The notes under the pieces: generated by a model
The model's database searches: none
Told to the model about the DNA's origin: nothing
What the model saw: only the letters and a program-made list of their open reading frames with translations
Shown: piece after piece, positions 23,589 through 31,523 of the stretch
How the letters are laid out: every line of letters begins with the position of its first letter
Position numbering within the stretch: position 1 is the first letter of the stretch
Source of the DNA: Chloroflexota bacterium
Lineage (GTDB): Bacteria > Chloroflexota > Ktedonobacteria > Ktedonobacterales > JADMIN01
Direction of reading: 5' to 3'
Assembly (NCBI GenBank): GCA_021323855.1
Contig: JAJPKE010000023.1
Location: 62,001-126,000, forward strand
DNA length: 64,000 nucleotides
Made by a program: the position numbers and the translations under genes

Positions 23589-24527
23589 GTGGAGATGCGC
23601 CAGCGCCCGCCCGGCTGCATCGGCATAGGTAGAGACACCGCTACGCGCGAGGATGCCGCGCTCGGTGATGATGCTGGTGATGAGCGCGGCAGGTGTATGG
23701 TCGAAGGCGATATTACGCGGCGTGACGCCCGGCTGCGGCACGGGCAATAGCTGCGTCACATCAGCCTCTTCCAAGACCAGCGGGAAGTCCGGCGCGGCAA
23801 TCTTCAGCGTCTCGCAGAGGACATAGACCGGCACGTGCGCCTCACGCGCCATCAGCGCCAGCGGAAACGTGCCCACTTTGTTGACGACGCTGCCATCCGC
23901 ACGCACGCTATCCGCGCCAACCACCACCGCGTCTGCCTGCTCGATGAACAATCCACAGGCGCTATCCGCCACCAGTGTGACGGGCATCCCATGCCGGGCC
24001 AACGTTGTCGCCAGCGTCACGCCCTCATCGCCGGGATGCGACTCGCTGACGATGAGCGTGAAATCAAGCGCGCCAGCCTTGCGCTCCTCCGCCAGCCTGA
24101 TGAGCACTTGCTCAACGGTTCCCGAACGGCTGTGCGTATAGAGGGTTTTGCCCAGCAGCGGACGCGCATAGCCAAAGATCGCATCGGAGGCGGTTGACCA
24201 GGCGGCTATCGTCTGCTGCGCCTGCTGGTGCAGCCGCGTGAGTTGTTCGGTCTCGCTGGCTTTGGAGTTGGTGGCAGCGTAGATGCGCGCGACGGTATTG
24301 GCGACGGCTGCCATGCTCAGGCGCGTCCCGGCCAGCGCCAGCGCCGCCTGATGCGCCTGCGCGAGCCGCGATATGGCATTACCTGACAATTGATCTGGCG
24401 TACTGAGCCGCGCCAATATCTCCGCGGCTCTGCGCGCCAGCCAACTCGCGCCGTGCTGGCGGTCTGCGCGCACCTCCTCGATGGCCGCCAGGATATCCGG
24501 CGGCAGATCAGGTGTGTGGGCTGTCAT
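23583..24527 (-). CDS. eIF-2B alpha/beta/delta-like protein (sugar-phosphate isomerase fold)
   Basis: About 314 residues of the eIF2B/MtnA/ribose-1,5-bisphosphate isomerase superfamily. The C-terminal Rossmann-like half shows VVVGADSVRADGSVVNKVGT, a CETLK stretch and FDHTPAALITSIITERG. In the isomerases a catalytic Cys sits in TH-Cys; here the same place reads YTHSRSGTV, so that Cys is Ser, while the GAD Asp is kept. It may therefore be a non-isomerase member that binds a nucleotide or sugar phosphate. Overlaps the Nudix gene upstream by 20 bases, so co-translated with it. Confidence 0.8.
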   Translation of the reverse strand: MTAHTPDLPPDILAAIEEVRADRQHGASWLARRAAEILARLSTPDQLSGNAISRLAQAHQAALALAGTRLSMAAVANTVARIYAATNSKASETEQLTRLHQQAQQTIAAWSTASDAIFGYARPLLGKTLYTHSRSGTVEQVLIRLAEERKAGALDFTLIVSESHPGDEGVTLATTLARHGMPVTLVADSACGLFIEQADAVVVGADSVRADGSVVNKVGTFPLALMAREAHVPVYVLCETLKIAAPDFPLVLEEADVTQLLPVPQPGVTPRNIAFDHTPAALITSIITERGILARSGVSTYADAAGRALAHLHS

Positions 24528-25029
24528 GGGTATCAGTATCAGTCTGCCCTGGTTGCTCTGCGGCTGGCGTTGGCTGCGGATAGACCTGCGCCAGCGCCTC
24601 GCGCAGCATGGGCACTGTCGTATAGCTGGCGAGGTCCGCCGGGCTGACCCAGCGCATCTCCTCGGCCTCCCAATCTATGCGAACCTCCTGGCCACCCTCC
24701 AGCGTGAAGAGGAATGGGTAGACAACCCAGGAAAGCTGCTGTGCCGCGTCTTCCACCGGAACGGGTGCGCCAGCCTGCACAAAACGCACGGCGTTGGCGT
24801 CCAACCCCGTTTCTTCGCGCAGTTCGGTGTACGCCTGGTCAATCGGCGTAACGCCAGTCTCCAGATAGCCGCTGACCCCGGCCCACACGCCCTGATAGGT
24901 GCGCACGCGGCCACTGCGCCGTACCAGCAGCATCTCATCGCCCGCCGGTGTCTGACGCAACAGAAATACCGTGACGACCGGCGTTGGCGCCTTCACATGC
25001 TCAGATGGTGTGGATGATGCAGTTGACAT
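24508..25029 (-). CDS. Nudix hydrolase
   Basis: About 173 residues. Nudix fold with VVTVFLLRQ, GVWAGVSGYLETG and the helix YTELREETGLD. Compared with the consensus G-x5-E-x7-R-E-U-x-E-E-x-G-U, the first Glu is Val and the Arg is Thr, while the metal-binding EExG core is intact. Active enzymes hydrolyse nucleoside diphosphate-X compounds; the substrate is not predictable. Start ATG follows GGAGG. It overlaps the eIF2B-like gene, suggesting a joint role in nucleotide or sugar-phosphate metabolism. Confidence 0.88.
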   Translation of the reverse strand: MSTASSTPSEHVKAPTPVVTVFLLRQTPAGDEMLLVRRSGRVRTYQGVWAGVSGYLETGVTPIDQAYTELREETGLDANAVRFVQAGAPVPVEDAAQQLSWVVYPFLFTLEGGQEVRIDWEAEEMRWVSPADLASYTTVPMLREALAQVYPQPTPAAEQPGQTDTDTHDSPHT

Positions 25030-25047
25030 GACAGCGCCTCCTCATTG

Positions 25048-25773
25048 TCAGCGTCGCCTGCGATCTGGCAAACGCTGGAGAACCGGCCCGGCAAGAACAC
25101 CAGCAAGAATCAGCAGTCCAATGGCAGGCGGCGCCCAGGCGTACCCTGCTGCAACGGCGGCGAAGAGGCTCCAAGCCAGCGTCACCAGACCGATCAGCGC
25201 CAGCGGCAGCGCCTGAAACGCCGGTCCTCCTTGAATGGGCGTGCGCACCCAGCGCCAGGCAGGCACAGGAATGCGATGCAACGCCGCCAGCGCGCCACCG
25301 ATCAGCAGCCCGCCACCGGCGATACCTGCCAGAAGCGTGCCAATGGCGAAGCCGCGCTCGGTGGTCGTAAAGCTCACGAGCAGGTAGCTGGTGACGGCGC
25401 AGGCGACGAGCACCAGGCCCAGCAACAACACCAGACGATTCCGCATGCTCGCTGGTCGCTCTTCTAGTGGTAGCCGTCCGCCGCGCGTCAGCGGATAACG
25501 CGGATCATATGAGCGAGCGGGCGCACGTGACGACGGCACCTGAAAGAGCAGCCAGACGCCCAGGACGACGGCACAGACGACGAACAGCGGCAGCAGTCGC
25601 CCCAACCAGAGCGGCAGATGCCAGCGTTCCAGCGGCAGAAAGAGCAGCGCAGGCAGCGAAAGTACGAGCAGGATACCGAAGCAGCCAGCGAGTGTGCCGC
25701 GATCTAGATGATGCGACAGCGGCGCCTCTGAGATGCCCTGTTCTAGCCGGTCCGTTTCGTCTCGCTCGTTCAT
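25048..25773 (-). CDS. multi-pass membrane protein of unknown function
   Basis: About 241 residues with six likely membrane helices in pairs: CFGILLVLSLPALLFL, LLPLFVVCAVVLGVWLLF, LVLLLGLVLVACAVTSYLLV, a Gly-rich one (TLLAGIAGGGLLIGGALAAL) and two near the C-terminus. A polar loop (about 75-110) is rich in Arg/Pro. No family recognised. It lies 18 bases upstream of the Nudix gene and 17 bases downstream of the HNH gene, consistent with one operon of four genes. Confidence 0.7.
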   Translation of the reverse strand: MNERDETDRLEQGISEAPLSHHLDRGTLAGCFGILLVLSLPALLFLPLERWHLPLWLGRLLPLFVVCAVVLGVWLLFQVPSSRAPARSYDPRYPLTRGGRLPLEERPASMRNRLVLLLGLVLVACAVTSYLLVSFTTTERGFAIGTLLAGIAGGGLLIGGALAALHRIPVPAWRWVRTPIQGGPAFQALPLALIGLVTLAWSLFAAVAAGYAWAPPAIGLLILAGVLAGPVLQRLPDRRRR

Positions 25774-25789
25774 TGCCGCTCTATCTCTA

Positions 25790-26176
25790 TCATTGCCCGT
25801 CTAGGCTCGTATCTTCAGCTTCGCGCCAGCGCCGCGCTCGCTCATCGCGCAGCCGTGTGACGAGCGCCAGATAGCGTTCCGGGTCGCGCCGCCGTCGCGG
25901 ACCGCCATCCCAGTGGATGCCCTTCTCGCCATTGCAGCGGCGATGCGCGATACCAAGATTGCGCAAGTCATTGGCGCCACCGAGGCTGCGCGGCATGATA
26001 TGCTCGACGGTCGCGCCCTCGCCGGTGGCCGCATCGAACTTGAGTGGTCCGCCACAGATCAGGCACTTGCCGACCCAATAGCGTCCTTCACGCGTGAAGG
26101 TGTTATCGGTCGCCGCGATACGATTCAACGCTTCTCCGCTCTGCATACGCGCTGCACCCTCATCGCGCCCGTCCAT
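25790..26176 (-). CDS. HNH endonuclease family protein
   Basis: About 128 residues. Zinc-binding CLICGGP and CNGEKG frame the HNH core VEHIMPRSLGGANDLRNLG with AHRRC: His in EH, Asn in NDLRN, His before the second Cys pair. A basic C-terminal helix (RRRRDPERYLALVTRLRDER) follows. Stand-alone HNH proteins cut DNA or nick it; role unknown. First gene of a minus-strand group, divergent from leuS, with no methylase or mobile element nearby. Confidence 0.85.
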   Translation of the reverse strand: MDGRDEGAARMQSGEALNRIAATDNTFTREGRYWVGKCLICGGPLKFDAATGEGATVEHIMPRSLGGANDLRNLGIAHRRCNGEKGIHWDGGPRRRRDPERYLALVTRLRDERARRWREAEDTSLDGQ

Positions 26177-26267
26177 ACAGCCACCTTAGCATGACGATGT
26201 GGCCGGACTCTGGCGCACTTCCATAGCATACGCGCAAATCGCGGCTGTCGCTACCCTGATAGCAGGC

Positions 26268-26296
26268 TTGAAAATGGCCGTCTTTTATGGTATGCT
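26268..26296 (+). promoter_or_regulatory. promoter of the leuS T-box leader
   Basis: TTGAAA, 17-base spacer, TATGCT; transcription should start near 26303, giving a leader of about 380 bases before leuS. Confidence 0.75.
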
Positions 26297-26324
26297 TGAC
26301 CCGACAATCAGATACGCGCTATAG

Positions 26325-26607
26325 CATCGAGCGAGGAAAGTACGGTCTGCCCCGTTCGCAGAGAGCTGGCGGGAGATGCAAGCCAGTGTTCGCGGCAACC
26401 GGAAGCTCCCTCGTGAGCCGCATCGGTGAAACGTCCAGCTATTTTCCTGGGCGGAGTAATCGTCGCCGGGTACTCCCGTTATCGAGTCGGGGTGTGTTGG
26501 CACCCGCTAAGGCCGTTGGCGTGAGCTAGCGGTGGAACAAGGTGGTACCGCGAAGGTTCGCACGTGCGCGCTTTTCGCCCTTGTAGGGGCGGAAGGCGTT
26601 TTTTGTT
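26325..26607 (+). ncRNA. T-box riboswitch controlling leuS
   Basis: tRNA-sensing leader. The Stem I AGTA motif appears in GGAAAGTACGG, the distal Stem I conserved segments are GCAGAGAGCTGGCGG and GATGCAAGCCAG, and the 3' side of Stem I reads GAAGCTCCCTCGTGAGC with CTC as candidate Leu specifier. The T-box sequence itself is AAGGTGGTACCGCG (26539-26552). A terminator hairpin follows. Uncharged tRNA-Leu would pair with the specifier and the T-box bulge and favour read-through into leuS. Confidence 0.9.
26568..26606 (+). terminator. T-box regulated terminator
   Basis: GC-rich stem (CGCGCTTTTCGCCC with GGGGCGGAAGGCG) followed by TTTTTTG, immediately 3' of the T-box sequence and alternative to the antiterminator. 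Confidence 0.85.
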
Positions 26608-26680
26608 GTCTTTCGCCCATCCAAAAATGGTGTCGTCCGAGTAGCGTCAAGAACTACCAGGAACAACAGGAGCAACGACA

Positions 26681-29269
26681 ATGGCGAAAACAGCTAAAGC
26701 AGTACAAGCAATGGACCAGATCAGCCGGACAAAAGCGAGCGCGAGAAAGCCACCACGCGCCGCACCCAAGACAAACAGAACAGCGAAGACGCGAGCGCCC
26801 ACCGCGCCACAGGGCCGTGCCTTCGATTTCGCTGCCATCGAGGCGAAATGGCGCCAACGCTGGCAGGAGCAGCGCATCTACGAGATTGACCTGCACGCAG
26901 CCAAACGCCCATACTACAACCTGATGATGTTCCCATACCCCTCGGCGGAGGGGCTGCACGTAGGCAACATGTACTCCTACATCGGGTCGGATGTACATGG
27001 GCGCTTCCAGGCGATGCGCGGCTATGATGTCTTCGAGCCGATGGGCTTTGACGCTTTCGGTATTCACAGCGAAAACTACGCTATCAAGATGGACGCCCAC
27101 CCGCGTCCGCTGACCGCGCGCAATACTGCACACTTCAAGCAACAGTTGGAGCGCATTGGCAACCGCTTCGATTGGTCACACGAAGTGGAGACGACCGACC
27201 CCGCGTACTATCGCTGGACGCAGTGGATTTTCGTGCAACTGTTCAAGGCAGGCCTGGCAGAGCGCAAGTCTGCGCCGGTCAACTGGTGCCCCAAAGACAA
27301 AACCGTACTGGCCGACGAGCAAGTGATAGACGGGCGCTGTGAACGTTGCGGCAGCATCGTAGAGAAGCGCAACCTGGAGCAGTGGTTCTTCAAGATCACC
27401 AACTATGCCGATCCGCTGCTGGACAATCTGGACTGGCTGGATTGGTCGGAGCGCGTCAAGGCGCTGCAACGCAACTGGATTGGCCGCTCCTCCGGTCTGG
27501 AGTTCGACATCACAATTGCCAGCGATGAAACGCAGAATACGCGGCAGGCACGGCTGTTCACGACGCGGCCCGACACGATCCACGGCGCGACGTTCGTGGC
27601 GCTGGCGCCGGATCATCCGCTGGTGGAGACGATTACAACGGCTGAGCGGCGCGCGACAGTGCGAGCCTATGCGGAACAGGCCAAGCGCCAGCCAGCCACG
27701 CCAGAAGGTCTGTCCGGGCGCGAGATGACCGGCGAGTTCACCGGTGCTTACGCCGTCCATCCCATCACTGGCGAGCGCATACCCGTCTGGGTTGCAGACT
27801 ATGTGCTGATGGACAACGGCACCGGCGCCATCATGGGCGTGCCTGCGCATGATGCGCGCGACTTCGCCTTCGCGCAGGCGATGGGTCTGCCAATACGTCG
27901 CGTCATCGTGCCCACAGGCGCAGCAAACGACGCCAGCAAGGCTGGCGAGACGACGGTGACGCAGCCTTTCACCGAGCGTGGGGTGCTGGTGAACTCTGGC
28001 GAGTGGAGCGGAAAGACCTCCGACGAAGCGATAGCCGCCATCTCGGCGTGGTTCGAGTCACGCGGCGCGGGCAAACGCACCGTGCGCTATCACCTGCGCG
28101 ACTGGCTGATTAGCCGCCAGCGGTACTGGGGTCCGCCTATCCCGATCATCTACTGCCCGCAACATGGGGCACTGCCGGTGCCGGAGGATCAACTGCCAGT
28201 GCTGCTGCCGGAGGTTGAGAATTATCAGCCGGATGGTAGCGGCGCTTCACCGCTGGCAAAGGTCGAGTCGTTCATCACAACCACCTGTCCCATCTGCGGC
28301 GGTCCGGCGCGACGCGAAACCGATGTCAGCGACAACTTCCTGGATTCGGCGTGGTATTTCCTGCGCTATCCATCGTCCGACGACGAGACGCAGCCGTGGG
28401 ACCCGGAGATCACGCGCAAGTGGCTGCCGACCAATATGTACATCGGCGGTGCGGAGCATAGTGTGCTGCACCTGCTGTATGCACGGTTCATCACAATGGC
28501 GCTGCACGACTTGGGACATCTGGACTTCGCGGAGCCGTTCCCACGTTTCCGCGCCAACGGGATGATTACCCACAACGGCGCCAAGATGAGTAAATCCAAA
28601 GGCAACATCATCTCGCCGGACACGTATGTCGAACGCTACGGCGCAGACGCCTTCCGCACCTATCTGCCGTTCATGGGGCCATATGAGAGCGGCGGCGATT
28701 TCAGCGACCGTGGCCTGGGCGGCGTCACACGCTTCCTGGACCGCGCCTGGACCTTCGTGACCGCCTGGGCAGGGCGCGCATCCAACGCAGAGCCGACCGG
28801 CGCAGCACGGCGCACGCTGCATCAGACCATCCAGCAGGTGACAAACGATACGGAGAGCCTGAAGTACAACACCGCCATCGCCGCGCTGATGAAATACCTG
28901 AATGTGTTGCAGGATCAGACGGCAATCACCCGCGCCGAACTGCGCACGTTCGTGCAACTGCTGGCGCCCTACGCGCCCTACATGACGGAAGAACTGTGGG
29001 AGCGGCTGCGCGAGAGCGGTTCGGTACACACCTCATCCTGGCCGGAGGTGGATGAGGCGGCGCTGCGCACAGCGACCATGCGCATCGTGGTGCAGGTCAA
29101 CGGTCGCATGCGTGGGCGCATTGAAGTGCCGTCTGATCTGCCGGAGAACGATATCGAGGCGGCGGCGGTAGCCTCAGATGCCGTGCGCCGCGCCATTGGC
29201 GAGCACAGCGCCGCAGTCAGCAAAGTGATCTACGTGCCCGGGCGGCTGGTCAACGTCGTGGTGGAATAG
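26681..29269 (+). CDS. leuS: leucyl-tRNA synthetase
   Basis: Class Ia synthetase attaching Leu to tRNA-Leu; 862 residues. After a basic 45-residue N-terminal extension (poly Ala/Lys/Arg, unusual), the catalytic domain starts at YYNLMMFPYPSAEGLHVGN with HVGN in the HIGH position. A Cys-pair zinc site (CPKDK, CERCG) and the CP1 editing domain follow (TTRPDTIHGATFVAL; GVPAHDARDFAFA). A second Cys pair CPICGG lies near 540, and the KMSKS loop is NGAKMSKSKGN. The C-terminal anticodon-binding domain ends in VNGRMRGRIEVPSD. Regulated by the T-box leader upstream; monocistronic. Confidence 0.97.
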   Translation: MAKTAKAVQAMDQISRTKASARKPPRAAPKTNRTAKTRAPTAPQGRAFDFAAIEAKWRQRWQEQRIYEIDLHAAKRPYYNLMMFPYPSAEGLHVGNMYSYIGSDVHGRFQAMRGYDVFEPMGFDAFGIHSENYAIKMDAHPRPLTARNTAHFKQQLERIGNRFDWSHEVETTDPAYYRWTQWIFVQLFKAGLAERKSAPVNWCPKDKTVLADEQVIDGRCERCGSIVEKRNLEQWFFKITNYADPLLDNLDWLDWSERVKALQRNWIGRSSGLEFDITIASDETQNTRQARLFTTRPDTIHGATFVALAPDHPLVETITTAERRATVRAYAEQAKRQPATPEGLSGREMTGEFTGAYAVHPITGERIPVWVADYVLMDNGTGAIMGVPAHDARDFAFAQAMGLPIRRVIVPTGAANDASKAGETTVTQPFTERGVLVNSGEWSGKTSDEAIAAISAWFESRGAGKRTVRYHLRDWLISRQRYWGPPIPIIYCPQHGALPVPEDQLPVLLPEVENYQPDGSGASPLAKVESFITTTCPICGGPARRETDVSDNFLDSAWYFLRYPSSDDETQPWDPEITRKWLPTNMYIGGAEHSVLHLLYARFITMALHDLGHLDFAEPFPRFRANGMITHNGAKMSKSKGNIISPDTYVERYGADAFRTYLPFMGPYESGGDFSDRGLGGVTRFLDRAWTFVTAWAGRASNAEPTGAARRTLHQTIQQVTNDTESLKYNTAIAALMKYLNVLQDQTAITRAELRTFVQLLAPYAPYMTEELWERLRESGSVHTSSWPEVDEAALRTATMRIVVQVNGRMRGRIEVPSDLPENDIEAAAVASDAVRRAIGEHSAAVSKVIYVPGRLVNVVVE

Positions 29270-29301
29270 GGTTAGACATAGCATCAGACGGAGAAACAGA
29301 A

Positions 29302-29330
29302 AGAGCCTTCAGGCCGAACCTGAAGGCTCT
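29302..29330. terminator. bidirectional terminator between leuS and tRNA-Gly
   Basis: Perfect 12-bp stem AGAGCCTTCAGG/CCTGAAGGCTCT with a 5-base loop. TTTCTGTTTCT follows on the minus strand, so it mainly ends tRNA-Gly; leuS converges on it. Confidence 0.8.
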
Positions 29331-29331
29331 C

Positions 29332-29406
29332 TGGAGCGGGAGACGGGATTCGAACCCGCGACCCATTGCTTGGGAAGCAATTGCGCTACCACTGCGCCAC
29401 TCCCGC
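29332..29406 (-). tRNA. tRNA-Gly (anticodon CCC)
   Basis: Minus-strand cloverleaf: acceptor GCGGGAG/CTCCCGC, D-arm with GTGGTAGC, anticodon stem ATTGC/GCAAT with loop TTCCCAA (anticodon CCC), T-loop GTTCGAATC, encoded CCA. Decodes GGG. Confidence 0.95.
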
Positions 29407-29416
29407 ATATAATTGC

Positions 29417-29445
29417 AGTATACTCAAGTTTGGCGTGCGCGTCAA
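29417..29445 (-). promoter_or_regulatory. promoter of tRNA-Gly
   Basis: Minus strand TTGACG, 17-base spacer, TATACT, ten bases ahead of the mature tRNA end: near-consensus promoter with a very short leader. Confidence 0.85.
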
Positions 29446-29637
29446 GGCCCACTGCTCGCCATTGCAATCGCGCCATCATGCCATTGCCATTTGGCCTACC
29501 GCTTGCTCGTGTATGGATGGGCCTGTGCTATAACGGTGCTTATAGTGGTCTATCAGCCACAAAAGGTCACAGCCACCGCACTCATGCGTTTAAGTTCTAT
29601 GACACTACACGCATAAGTGGCACGATGAAATTGCGCA

Positions 29638-29665
29638 TTGGGCGAGTTCACTCGTTGGGTATGAT
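29638..29665 (+). promoter_or_regulatory. promoter of the beta-propeller lipoprotein gene
   Basis: TTGGGC, 16-base spacer, TATGAT; start of transcription about 26 bases ahead of the TTG start codon. The preceding stretch 29446-29637 shows nothing else. Confidence 0.5.
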
Positions 29666-29697
29666 TAGATAGGCGAAAGACTGAGGAGGCAAAGGAA

Positions 29698-31062
29698 TTG
29701 GGGATACGTCTGCGTGGGGGAAAACGCTATCGCGCACGCTGGCTGTTGCCGGCGCTCGGTCTGAGCCTGGCGCTGATGCTGCTCGCTGGCTGTAGCACCA
29801 GCGGCAGTTCCGGCGGCACGAACATCTCGCTGGGGCTGGCTGGCTCAACCGCCGACCACCCCGCGCCGCCGCCGACAGTGGCCGCCAACGGACCCAACGA
29901 CACCTACGCCTTCGTCTATGACAACCAGATCTGGGTTCGCCAGAGCAACAACGCCAATCCCACCAAGATCACTGGACTGGTTCTTTCTAACGGCGCCGAT
30001 ATCTCTTGGGGACCGCTGGTATGGTCGCCAGACGGCTCGCAGATTGCTTTTGCGCTGGTAGAAAATCTGACACCCAACACGCCAAGCAGCACCTCCGGGC
30101 CGATCTATGTCGTTAACGTCGCTAAAGGCGATACCATCGTCACACCAGGCATCGGCAGCATCTACGGCCACAGCTACGCCTGGTACGGCAACAATATGCT
30201 CTTCTACGCCAGCGGCGACGGCGTTCTGATGTATGATGTCAACGATCCAGACCCGCGCGTCTGGCAGGTGATCTCTGCCGTGACTTCGCAAGATAACCAA
30301 ACGTTCAGTAACAATAGCAATGTCATCTTCGGCGATATTGCCATCACCAAGAACAACGATCTCTACTATAGCGCCGCGCAGGTCTCGTCGTTCGGTGGCA
30401 CCGGCACAGTGGGTAGCGCCAGTATCTACCAAGTAGGGTTGCCATCGCTCGGTCAGTATAATTCTGTGTATCAAGCCAATAAGGACAATAGTCCGAATGC
30501 GATAGCTATCTGGTTATACAACCAGTTCCTTCCCATGCAAAATATTTCATGGAATAACAATCAGATTGCTGGTCTCGGTCACGCCTATGCTGACACTGGC
30601 GGGGCCATCACGATGGGCGCATGGCAGGTGTCCGGCGACGAGAACCACCTGGTTTATCAGGTGATAGATGGCGTAGATACGCACGCGCAGACCGTCTCGT
30701 CGCACTTCTGCACCAACAACTCTGGCTGTTCCGGTGTGCTAAGTGGTGTGGGCAAATATGCGCAGTCCATCCACGGGCAGCTTAGCCTCTCGCCGGATGC
30801 CAGCCACATCGCTTTCACCGGCGACGCGCTCTATGTGCAGGCCACCGGCGGCGGCAACGTCAACAAGTTCGCCGCATCGGTCGGCTGGAACACGCCTGCT
30901 GCTATGACGCACAACGGCTCGCTGGCAATTGCCACGCAGATCGTCGCATCCTCCACCGATTCCAATGGCGTGCTGCGCATCCAGACCAATCTCGTCGCCT
31001 TCGACGGCCAGAACAACTATGTGCTGATCTCCGGCGCGCAGGATGCCACCTGGAAGCCATAG
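29698..31062 (+). CDS. TolB/WD40-like beta-propeller lipoprotein
   Basis: Exported lipoprotein of about 454 residues. Signal peptide with Arg-rich n-region, core LPALGLSLALMLLAG and lipobox LLAGC. The mature part is all beta with repeated TolB/PD40-type units, e.g. DISWGPLVWSPDGSQIAFAL and SLSPDASHIAFTGDALYV, and several NDTYAFVYDNQIWV-like blades. It probably forms a surface-exposed propeller; ligand unknown. TTG 29698 is chosen because GGAGG lies upstream and it gives the complete signal peptide. Followed 27 bases later by a small gene that may be co-transcribed. Confidence 0.82.
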   Translation: MGIRLRGGKRYRARWLLPALGLSLALMLLAGCSTSGSSGGTNISLGLAGSTADHPAPPPTVAANGPNDTYAFVYDNQIWVRQSNNANPTKITGLVLSNGADISWGPLVWSPDGSQIAFALVENLTPNTPSSTSGPIYVVNVAKGDTIVTPGIGSIYGHSYAWYGNNMLFYASGDGVLMYDVNDPDPRVWQVISAVTSQDNQTFSNNSNVIFGDIAITKNNDLYYSAAQVSSFGGTGTVGSASIYQVGLPSLGQYNSVYQANKDNSPNAIAIWLYNQFLPMQNISWNNNQIAGLGHAYADTGGAITMGAWQVSGDENHLVYQVIDGVDTHAQTVSSHFCTNNSGCSGVLSGVGKYAQSIHGQLSLSPDASHIAFTGDALYVQATGGGNVNKFAASVGWNTPAAMTHNGSLAIATQIVASSTDSNGVLRIQTNLVAFDGQNNYVLISGAQDATWKP

Positions 31063-31089
31063 GGTTAGTGCAGCGAGGAGAACGACACC

Positions 31090-31332
31090 ATGCGCGCGAT
31101 AGATGACGACACCGAGATCAAGCTGGCGGTGCTGCGCAAGCTCCAGCAATGGGGATCGCTGCCGGAGAGCGACGTGTCACGGATGCTGCGCCAATATTTC
31201 CTCGTCACCGATGATTTCCGCGACATGGCTGAGGAAGGGCTCATTGATATGGAATTCGCTGGCGATGAATACGTCCTCAAGGTGGCGGTTGTCGGCAAAC
31301 TCTTCCTCGAACAAGCCGAGGCTGGCGAATAA
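31090..31332 (+). CDS. small conserved-looking cytoplasmic protein, winged-helix-like
   Basis: 80 residues, acidic, no Cys. The pattern VLRKLQQWGSLPESDVSRML followed by a second helix and a short hairpin (DMEFAGDEYVLKVAVVG) resembles a minimal winged helix, but this is a guess from the helix-helix-helix-hairpin order. Ribosome site GAGGAG precedes the ATG. Placed after the propeller lipoprotein on the same strand. Confidence 0.6.
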   Translation: MRAIDDDTEIKLAVLRKLQQWGSLPESDVSRMLRQYFLVTDDFRDMAEEGLIDMEFAGDEYVLKVAVVGKLFLEQAEAGE

Positions 31333-31352
31333 AACTACATGGCTCTCTGCGC

Positions 31353-31394
31353 GGCTTTAAAAAGCCGGCGCACGGAGTAGACCGGCTAAAGCCG
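31353..31394. repeat. intergenic palindromic repeat, copy 1
   Basis: GGCTTTAAAAAGCCGG, then CGCACGGAGTAGACC, then GGCTAAAGCC: two small hairpins around a core. A related copy lies at 58216-58262. It looks like a dispersed REP-like element. Confidence 0.5.
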
Positions 31395-31477
31395 AGATTC
31401 GCCGTTGGCTTACGGACTTCTGACCAGCGCACGTGCGCCGGCAGTTTACTGTCGCGAGATTGCGGGCACTGGCAAAA

Positions 31478-31505
31478 CAGGGCACCCTTTCATGAGGGTA
31501 CCCTG
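31478..31505 (-). terminator. terminator of the NtrC-like regulator gene
   Basis: Hairpin CAGGG(T)ACCCT/AGGGT(G)CCCTG followed on the minus strand by TTTTGCC, 18 bases past the stop codon. Confidence 0.7.
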
Positions 31506-31523
31506 TCGCTTCTTCAGGTAACG

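Noticed and set aside
25790-26176. HNH gene as sign of a homing or mobile element
   Set aside because: No flanking repeats, intron structure or transposase; it lies in an ordinary gene group.
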